Source: Demequinaceae bacterium UBA4004 (GTDB taxonomy: Bacteria; Actinomycetota; Actinomycetes; Actinomycetales; Demequinaceae). From it: a stretch of 5,765 nucleotides of DNA. The position numbers were made by a program, and so were the translations under genes. The DNA lies in NCBI GenBank assembly GCA_002384765.1, contig DGBM01000227.1:1-5765 (forward strand). Direction: 5' to 3'. Below the pieces are notes generated by a model. That model was not told where the DNA came from. It did not search any database and saw only the letters and a list, made by a program, of their open reading frames with translations. Below are positions 1 through 4,632 of this stretch, one piece after another; the first letter of the stretch is position 1; each line of letters starts with the position of its first letter.

Positions 1-2
1 TG

Positions 3-389
3 CTGGCCGGCGCCGGGTGGGCGTCGTGGATTCTCGCGGCAGGTTTCGCTCTTCGAGTGGCGGCAGGTCCGAGGTATTCGCCGTTCGGTCAGCTCGCCAC
101 GCGGGTCATCGCGCCCCGGTTGGGTGCGGTGCGTCTGGTCGCGGGCCCGCCCAAGCGGTTCGCGCAGGCCATCGGGCTCGTGATGTCGCTGGCGGCCGCG
201 CTGGCGTGGACGGCCGGCGCGCCGACCGTTACCTGGGTGCTGCTCGGCATCCTCGTGGTGGCCGCGACCCTGGAGTCGGCCGCCGGGTTCTGCCTGGGCT
301 GCTGGATCTTCGGCCGGCTGCAACGTGTGGGTGTGATTCCCGAATCGGTCTGTGTCGCGTGCGCCAACATCGGCCGGGCGCGCGCCTAG
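3..389 (+). CDS. DUF4395 domain-containing integral membrane protein (5' end outside window)
   Basis: The open frame enters from the left edge and ends at TAG 387-389, giving 128 visible residues. Family hallmarks are SPFGQLATRVIAPRLG after the first hydrophobic stretch, then PPKRFAQAIGL, ATLESAAGFCLGC and VIPESVCVAC. Three hydrophobic segments are visible: the partial one at the left edge (about residues 1-17), one around residues 53-70, and one around 75-93. Two CxxC pairs occur at visible residues 97/100 (CLGC) and 117/120 (CVAC); both are typical of this family and suggest a thiol/redox or metal-linked role. The biochemical function is not established. From memory, relatives in actinobacteria often lie beside thioredoxin- or sulfurtransferase-like genes, which would be left of this window. 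Compared with a usual length near 150 residues, perhaps 20-30 N-terminal residues are missing. A GTG at 57 is in frame but lies inside the conserved region, so it is not the true start. The next gene follows on the same strand after 89 nt. Confidence 0.85.
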   Translation: MAGAGWASWILAAGFALRVAAGPRYSPFGQLATRVIAPRLGAVRLVAGPPKRFAQAIGLVMSLAAALAWTAGAPTVTWVLLGILVVAATLESAAGFCLGCWIFGRLQRVGVIPESVCVACANIGRARA

Positions 390-478
390 CGCGATGACCG
401 GCGTCGCCGCATGCCTGGAGTGGCGACGGACTGATGGGTCGAGGTTGCCTGTCGCGCGGAAACCACGAGACTGAGGTC
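390..478 (+). other. Spacer between DUF4395 and DUF1697 genes
   Basis: These 89 nt carry no supported gene or clear promoter. An ATG at 434 is in frame with the DUF1697 gene but its encoded 15 residues do not resemble the family. A short GC palindrome just after the DUF4395 stop is too weak to call a terminator. Confidence 0.4.
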
Positions 479-994
479 ATGACTGGCTATGTGGCGCTGT
501 TACGTGCGGTGAACGTGGGTGGCACCGGAAGAATCCCGATGTCCGAACTGAAGGCAATGTGTGTCGACGAGGGGTTCGACGACGTCCAAACGTATATCGC
601 CAGCGGCAATGTGGTATTCGCCGGCGATCGGTCCGAGTCCGACCTGAAGGTGGCGCTCGAGTCGCGGCTCGCGGCGTACTTCGGTAAGCCCTGCAACGTG
701 TTCGTCCGAACCGCCGAAGAGTTGGCGGCCGTCGTACGAACCAACCCGTTTCCCGATGATCCGCCGAACTGGACCCTGGCGATGTTCCTCGATTCCGCCC
801 CCGCCCCCGAGATGATCGACGGTGCGCGAGGCAGGACGACGGAGCGCATCGAGCTCGGCCGGCGCGAGATCTACGTGGCCTACGGCGAAGGGATGGGTAG
901 GTCGAAGCTCAAAATCCCCGGCGCCGCGATGTCCACCGCGCGCAATCTCAACACGGTCGCCAAACTGGCCGAGCTCGCAGCTGCGCGGGACTGA
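479..994 (+). CDS. DUF1697 domain-containing protein
   Basis: This is a complete 171-residue protein, close to the roughly 180 residues usual for the family. Recognisable DUF1697 blocks in order are YVALLRAVNVGG (residues 4-15), RIPMSELK (18-25), TYIASGNVVF (38-47), the NPF motif (89-91), GMGRSKL (138-144) and TARNLNTVAKL (153-163). No signal peptide or membrane segment is seen, so it is probably cytosolic. The family has no established biochemical function. The start at 479 is chosen because homology begins at once with MTGYVALLRAVNVGG; an in-frame ATG at 434 would add 15 residues (MGRGCLSRGNHETEV) that do not look like family sequence. No strong Shine-Dalgarno is present: GAGG at 473-476 is too close to the ATG and ACGAGA at 465-470 is weak, so the start is supported mainly by homology. 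The gene converges with the minus-strand FMN enzyme and shows no functional link to the catabolic genes to the right. Confidence 0.88.
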   Translation: MTGYVALLRAVNVGGTGRIPMSELKAMCVDEGFDDVQTYIASGNVVFAGDRSESDLKVALESRLAAYFGKPCNVFVRTAEELAAVVRTNPFPDDPPNWTLAMFLDSAPAPEMIDGARGRTTERIELGRREIYVAYGEGMGRSKLKIPGAAMSTARNLNTVAKLAELAAARD

Positions 995-1054
995 TCGGCC
1001 GCCCCTTGACCAACGGTCGGTGGCGATGCCGGGAAACGGTCGTCGAACAGCGAA

Positions 1055-1081
1055 ACGCCCCAGCCTTTCGGGCCGGGGCGT
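1055..1081 (-). terminator. Stem-loop terminator between convergent genes
   Basis: Two 11-nt arms (1055-1065 and 1071-1081) pair around a TTTCG loop, with a single A-C mismatch at the eighth pair counted from the outside. The stem is nearly all G/C. It lies 36 nt beyond the stop of the minus-strand FMN enzyme and 60 nt after the stop of the DUF1697 gene. Read on the minus strand, the stem is followed by TTTCGCTGTTCG, a weak T-rich tail, so it fits best as terminator of the FMN gene. On the plus strand there is no U-tract, but it could still slow transcription from the left. Confidence 0.6.
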
Positions 1082-1117
1082 CGCATGTCAGGGGCGACCT
1101 GGAGTGCTCGCGGACCG

Positions 1118-2371
1118 CTATGCGACCAATCGAGGCTTGTCTGCCTCCTGTGCGAGGACATCTTCGATGCGAGCCCACGACGCCGGTATGTCCAGGAACG
1201 AACGATCCAGCTCATGGATCGATTCCGCGCCGAGGAAGGCCAGGCCCTCTTCGATCTGGCGGTGGAACAGATCCAGAATGTGCCGCACGCCGGGCTCGCC
1301 GGCGGCCATCAGTGGGTAGACGTAGCCGCGTCCGAGCAGGACGCCCTTCGCGCCCAGTGCGAGTGCCTTCAGTACGTCGGTCCCGCGTCGTACGCCGGAG
1401 TCCATCAGGACCTCGATCTTGTCGCCGACGGCATCGACGATCCGCGGCAGCGCGCGCAGCGTCGGCAGCGACCCATCGAGCACATTGCCGCCGTGGTTGG
1501 AAACCACGATGGCATCCACGCCCTCGCGGACGGCGCGTTCGGCATCCTCGACGGTCAGAATGCCCTTGAGCACGATTGGTCCGTTCCAATGGCGGCGAAC
1601 CCAAGCGATGTCGTCCCACTTGGGTGTCTCTTCGTAGATCTTGCCGATGCCTTCCCAGAAACCCATCGTTGAGCCGTCTGGGCGCAGCGCCATCGAGATA
1701 TCGGGCAGCTTGACGCCATTCGAGCGAGCAATATCCAGCGCCCAACCAGGCTTCGTGATGACCTGCGGCCCGAACTTCAGTAGCTCCTTCAAAGACATGT
1801 CCATCGGTACCGACTTGCGCTTGGACCACAGCAGATCCCTTGGGCGGGCGATGGTCGGGGTGTCGACGGTGAGCACCAGCCCCGAGACGCCGGCGCGCTT
1901 GACTCGCTCGATGATCGACGCCGACGCATCGCGGCCACCGACGTAATAGAGCTGATAGAAGACCGGCCCCGAGGCGTTCTCCATGATCGTCTCGATCGGG
2001 GTTGTGGTCACGCCGGAGACGAACTGGATCGTGCCGGCGTCGCCGGCCGCTCGCGCGACGCCCGCTTCGCCGTCCGAGTGGGCGACGCCGAGGAAGCCGA
2101 CCGACGAGACAATCGCCGGCATCGCGACCTTGTGGCCGAGCAGCGTCGTAGAGATGTCGTGGGTGTCGTGGAAGACGTTGTTGCGGGGCCGAAAGTGCAG
2201 CTCGGAGAAGACCTGCTCATTGTGATCGGCGGTGATGTTCGAGCCGGATCCGGCCTCGAACATCTGGTAGACGCTGGCGGGGACTCGGCGCTTGGCGAGG
2301 TCGCGGGCATCCTCCACCGATTGGATCTTCGCGAGCTTCTTCTTCTGCAGATATGTGCTCAGGCTGGACAT
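1118..2371 (-). CDS. FMN-dependent alpha-hydroxy-acid dehydrogenase family protein (MftD-like variant)
   Basis: This complete 417-residue protein is a (beta/alpha)8 FMN enzyme of the lactate dehydrogenase/glycolate oxidase family. Visible family blocks are FSELHFRPRN (55-64), GVAHSDGE (95-102), YQLYY (139-143), LTVDTP (167-172), VLKG (267-270), SNHGG (291-295), DSGVRRGTDVLKALALGA (324-341) and LLGRG (345-349). The catalytic base His293 and FMN-contacting Lys269 are present, as are the DxGxRRG and GR phosphate-binding elements. Aligned by eye to plant glycolate oxidase, Tyr24 becomes Met37, Arg164 falls on Pro177 (with Arg176 and Arg178 beside it) and Arg257 becomes Asn296. These are residues that hold the substrate carboxylate, so simple 2-hydroxy acids may not be the substrate. 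SNHGGN, rather than SNHGGR, also occurs, from memory, in MftD, which oxidises the mycofactocin precursor; no mft genes lie here. The ATG at 2371 is preferred over in-frame starts up to 2614 because a GGAGGG precedes it and the extra 81 residues lack family sequence. Family and FMN binding are firm; substrate is unknown. Confidence 0.9.
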   Translation of the reverse strand: MSSLSTYLQKKKLAKIQSVEDARDLAKRRVPASVYQMFEAGSGSNITADHNEQVFSELHFRPRNNVFHDTHDISTTLLGHKVAMPAIVSSVGFLGVAHSDGEAGVARAAGDAGTIQFVSGVTTTPIETIMENASGPVFYQLYYVGGRDASASIIERVKRAGVSGLVLTVDTPTIARPRDLLWSKRKSVPMDMSLKELLKFGPQVITKPGWALDIARSNGVKLPDISMALRPDGSTMGFWEGIGKIYEETPKWDDIAWVRRHWNGPIVLKGILTVEDAERAVREGVDAIVVSNHGGNVLDGSLPTLRALPRIVDAVGDKIEVLMDSGVRRGTDVLKALALGAKGVLLGRGYVYPLMAAGEPGVRHILDLFHRQIEEGLAFLGAESIHELDRSFLDIPASWARIEDVLAQEADKPRLVA

Positions 2372-2382
2372 CGTCGTACCAT

Positions 2383-2388
2383 CCCTCC
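2383..2388 (-). promoter_or_regulatory. Shine-Dalgarno for the FMN dehydrogenase
   Basis: GGAGGG on the minus strand lies 11 nt before the ATG at 2371, slightly longer than usual spacing. An out-of-frame ATG (2380-2382) abuts it directly but gives no sensible protein. This site is the main sequence support for choosing the 417-residue form. Confidence 0.6.
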
Positions 2389-2441
2389 GCCCCTCGTCGG
2401 GGACCTCGTGGGCTGCGGTTTGCACCGGCAGCCGGGCAATA

Positions 2442-2476
2442 GTTGAAACTGCAACCAGTATAGATGAACATTCAAC
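2442..2476. repeat. Inverted repeat GTTGAA-N23-TTCAAC over the promoter, candidate operator
   Basis: GTTGAA (2442-2447) and TTCAAC (2471-2476) are exact reverse complements whose centre (2459) falls inside the putative -10 box. A further CAAC (2452-2455) forms a smaller GTTG-N6-CAAC pair with the left half-site, and TGAA-CA-TTCA (2465-2474) forms a short palindrome at the right. A dimeric repressor binding here would block the minus-strand promoter. Short half-sites can arise by chance in AT-rich DNA, no regulator gene lies in the window, and I do not recognise the motif as belonging to a named regulator. Confidence 0.3.
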
Positions 2477-2485
2477 AAAATCCAA
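2457..2485 (-). promoter_or_regulatory. Candidate sigma70-type promoter for the FMN dehydrogenase
   Basis: On the minus strand TTGGAT (2480-2485) is followed after exactly 17 nt by TATACT (2457-2462). The -10 matches the TATAAT consensus at five of six positions; the -35 keeps only the TTG. Transcription would begin near 2450 and leave about 80 nt of leader before the ATG at 2371. The element sits in the most AT-rich stretch of the window (16 G/C in the 51 bases 2438-2488, counted by hand), unlike its GC-rich surroundings, which supports a regulatory role. No transcript data can be seen from sequence. Confidence 0.5.
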
Positions 2486-2594
2486 TTGCCTATGCTGCCT
2501 CACCGATATCGCCGGGCACGGGCCGATCGCTGTGCTGGCCCCGTCGCGCTCAACGACGTCGTCAGGAAAGCGTGAGCCGAGGGGACGCGAACCC

Positions 2595-3250
2595 GGAGAA
2601 GGCCAGCGGGTCATCGAGGGCCTGGGCCCCGCGTGTGGGGATTGCGACTACTGCCACGCCGGATACAGCCGGCACTGCGAGCTGGTCCGCACCGAGTCCA
2701 TCGGCCTGGACGATGACGCCCCGGAGTTCGGGGCCTACGCGACGCAGGTTCACCTGCCGGAACGGCGTCTCATCCCGGTACCCGACGGGCTTTCGGACGT
2801 CGAGGCCGCACTGGTCGAGCCGGCCACGGTCGCGTTCCACGCCGTACGCCGAGTGGCTCCCGATCTGGGCCCGTTCACCGTCGTGCAAGGGGCCGGGCCG
2901 ATCGGGCTCGCCACGGCTCTGAATGCTCGGGCCGCCGGGGCCCGCCAGATCGTCATCTCCGAGCCGACCCCCGCTCGACGCGCGCTCGCAGCCAAGCTCG
3001 GGTTCGACACTGTCGTCGAACCGGCCGACATGAAGACGGTGCTGCGCGATCTGTAGGGCAACTTGCGCGCCGACGTCGTCTACGAATGCACGACTTCATT
3101 GGTGCGATGCAGGCGATCGGCGATGGCCGCCTGAACGTCGCCCCACTGCACACCGGAACGTTCGGTCTGTTCTCGCTGCAGGACCTCTTCGAGGAGCCCG
3201 AGTCAGGCAACAGCGAGTACACCAAGGTCCTCATCACACCCAACGACTGG
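2595..3250 (+). pseudogene. Zinc-dependent (MDR) alcohol dehydrogenase, decayed remnant
   Basis: The clear homology starts near GEGQRVIEGLGPACG and includes the structural zinc cysteines (CGDCDYCHAGYSRHC, Cys-x2-Cys-x2-Cys-x7-Cys), the ALVEPATVAFHAV helix and the Rossmann NAD(P)-binding motif GAGPIG with ARQIVISEP after it. An in-frame TAG (3054-3056) interrupts the gene, yet the same frame continues with GNLRADVVYECT, a normal family block. At about 3092 the reading frame shifts from the first to a different frame, where C-terminal sequence resumes as DFIGAMQAIGDGRL, LHTGTFGL and EYTKVLI. The roughly 80-100 residues normally found between these blocks are absent. At the 5' side the catalytic zinc Cys and GHE region are missing or scrambled. 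With no catalytic zinc site, a stop and a deletion, no active dehydrogenase is expected. It points the same way as the thiolase operon and may once have been part of it. Boundaries are approximate. Confidence 0.85.
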
Positions 3251-3281
3251 GGTCGCTCCCGACGCCGCCGGACTCGACCGC

Positions 3282-3311
3282 TTGCTATTTGTGGACTGGC
3301 ACACATAACTT
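3282..3311 (+). promoter_or_regulatory. Possible promoter upstream of the thiolase operon
   Basis: TTGCTA (3282-3287) and TAACTT (3306-3311) are separated by 18 nt; CATAAC (3304-3309) gives an alternative -10 with 16 nt. They lie in a locally AT-richer patch between the pseudogene end and the thiolase start, about 95 nt before the ATG. Matches to consensus are modest, so this is only a candidate. The rest of 3251-3394 shows no gene that I can support. Confidence 0.3.
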
Positions 3312-3394
3312 CGGTGGAAGTCATACATCCCGGAGGCCACCCGCCGAACAGCGCGCCTGGCCGCGGGACGCGTAACGATCAAATCCGAACCGAC

Positions 3395-3399
3395 AGGAG
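3395..3399 (+). promoter_or_regulatory. Shine-Dalgarno for the thiolase
   Basis: AGGAG lies 6 nt before ATG 3406-3408, ideal spacing, and fixes the thiolase start. The ATG overlaps a TGA (3404-3406) that closes the frame reading through from the pseudogene tail. Confidence 0.75.
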
Positions 3400-3405
3400 T
3401 GGCTG

Positions 3406-4590
3406 ATGAGTGTTGTTGTCGCAGGCGTAGGAATGATCCCCTTCACCAAACCCGGACGCAGCGAGCCCTACGCGGTGATGGGGGAGACGGCCACGCGCGC
3501 CGCGCTGAAGGACGCGGGGGTTGACTACACCGATATCCAGCAGGCCTACGTCGGCTATGTATACGGCGACTCGACGTCCGGTCAGACCGCGTTGTACGGC
3601 GTCGGGATGAGCGGCATCCCGATCATCAACGTCAACAACAACTGCTCGACCGGCTCGACTGCGCTGTGGCTGGCCAACCAGGCTGTCAGCAGCGGGATGG
3701 CTGATTGCGTGCTCGCGCTCGGATTCGAGCAGATGGTGCCGGGCGCCCTCGGCGCAATTTTCACCGACCGACCTGCCGCGCTGGCGAGGTTCGAGGACGT
3801 GCGCGACGAGGTCGCCGGCGCACCCGACGAGAACACGGTGGGCACTGCCGTCTACTTCGGCGGTGCGGCGCAGGCCTACATCGACGACTACGGCATGGAT
3901 CCGCGCACCCTGGCACACATCTCGGTCAAGGCGCGTAAGCATGCGGCCAACAATCCTTACGCCGTCTTCCGTGACCAGGTCAGCGTCGAACAGGTGCTCG
4001 ACAGCCCTCAGATCTACGGAGCGCTGACGCGATTGCAGTGCTGCCCGCCGACCTGTGGCGCGGCGGCCGCGGTGGTGTGCAGTGAGGAGTTCGCGCGCTC
4101 GCACGGTCTGCGCGCCGACGTCCGGATCGCGGCCCAGGCGATGACCACCGACACTGCGGCTACCTTCGGTGGAGACCTGCGAAAGCTGGTCGGCTACGAC
4201 ATGGCAGTCGATGCGGCCAAGCAGGTGTATGAGGCATCCGGAATCAGCCCCCAGGACGTGAAGGTCGTCGAGCTGCACGATTGCTTCACCGCCAACGAGC
4301 TGCTCACCTATGAAGCACTCGGACTGACCCCCGAGGGCACTGCGGAGAAGTTCATCCTCGACGGCGACAACACGTATGGCGGACGCGTAGTCACCAACCC
4401 GTCCGGCGGACTGCTGTCGAAGGGCCACCCGCTCGGCGCCACCGGTCTCGCCCAGTGCGCCGAGATGGTGTGGCAGCTGCGTGGCCAGGCAGAAGGTCGC
4501 CAGGTTGAGGGAGTCGACGTTGCGCTGCAGCACAATCTCGGTCTCGGCGGGGCGTGCGTCGTCACGATGTACGAAAAGGTCGACGGCTAG
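3406..4590 (+). CDS. SCP-x-type thiolase (annotated in actinobacteria as lipid-transfer protein)
   Basis: This complete 394-residue protein belongs to the thiolase superfamily, sterol-carrier-protein-x branch, and would cleave a 3-ketoacyl-CoA with CoA in the cytosol. Evidence in order: VVVAGVGMIPFTKPG at the N-terminus, the nucleophile Cys80 in NVNNNCSTGS, the SCP-x signature HDCFTANELL (His291), SKGHPLGATG with His341, and HNLGLGGACVV with Cys384 near the C-terminus. All expected catalytic residues are therefore present, which argues for true thiolase activity rather than the retro-aldol activity of Ltp2-type relatives, which from memory lack the nucleophilic Cys. The fused C-terminal SCP2 lipid-binding domain of animal SCP-x is absent, as is normal in bacteria. 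An AGGAG 6 nt upstream supports the start. The CoA ligase follows after 42 nt, so the two are probably co-transcribed. Such enzymes often act on branched or sterol side-chain CoA esters; which substrate applies here cannot be read from sequence. Confidence 0.92.
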   Translation: MSVVVAGVGMIPFTKPGRSEPYAVMGETATRAALKDAGVDYTDIQQAYVGYVYGDSTSGQTALYGVGMSGIPIINVNNNCSTGSTALWLANQAVSSGMADCVLALGFEQMVPGALGAIFTDRPAALARFEDVRDEVAGAPDENTVGTAVYFGGAAQAYIDDYGMDPRTLAHISVKARKHAANNPYAVFRDQVSVEQVLDSPQIYGALTRLQCCPPTCGAAAAVVCSEEFARSHGLRADVRIAAQAMTTDTAATFGGDLRKLVGYDMAVDAAKQVYEASGISPQDVKVVELHDCFTANELLTYEALGLTPEGTAEKFILDGDNTYGGRVVTNPSGGLLSKGHPLGATGLAQCAEMVWQLRGQAEGRQVEGVDVALQHNLGLGGACVVTMYEKVDG

Positions 4591-4622
4591 ATCTGTTCGC
4601 TGCATTCGGTTGGCCGCTAGCT

Positions 4623-4627
4623 AGGAG
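4623..4627 (+). promoter_or_regulatory. Shine-Dalgarno for the acyl-CoA synthetase
   Basis: AGGAG lies 5 nt before ATG 4633-4635 within the 42-nt gap after the thiolase stop. No terminator-like hairpin is visible in that gap, consistent with one transcript. Confidence 0.7.
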
Positions 4628-4632
4628 CAACC

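Noticed and set aside
17..397. Plus-strand 126-codon frame at the left edge
   Set aside because: It is Arg/Gly-rich, overlaps the DUF4395 gene in another frame and has no domain features.
1085..1672. A 195-codon plus-strand frame opposite the FMN enzyme
   Set aside because: It is a shadow of the conserved FMN-binding half of the minus-strand gene; no motif supports it.
2442..2476. The half-sites as a mobile-element terminal repeat or integration scar
   Set aside because: No transposase, target duplication or matching repeat elsewhere in the window was found; a promoter operator explains the position better.
2372..2614. Longer N-terminus (81 extra residues) for the FMN enzyme from ATG at 2614
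   Set aside because: The extension crosses the putative promoter and AT-rich island, lacks family sequence, and the GGAGGG plus MSSLSTYLQKK start fits better.
2464..2922. Plus-strand frame starting MNIQQNPIAYAASP
   Set aside because: It is out of frame with the recognisable alcohol dehydrogenase blocks and its later codons give no family motif; it is a shadow of the pseudogene.
3057..3134. Stop-codon readthrough or selenocysteine-like recoding at TAG 3054-3056
   Set aside because: Although the frame continues with family sequence for 12 residues, a deletion and frame change follow at once, so recoding would still not give a complete dehydrogenase.
3379..4605. A 408-codon open frame on the minus strand opposite the thiolase
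   Set aside because: It is the antisense shadow of a well-recognised thiolase in GC-rich DNA; the translation is rich in Arg, His and Val and shows no family motif.
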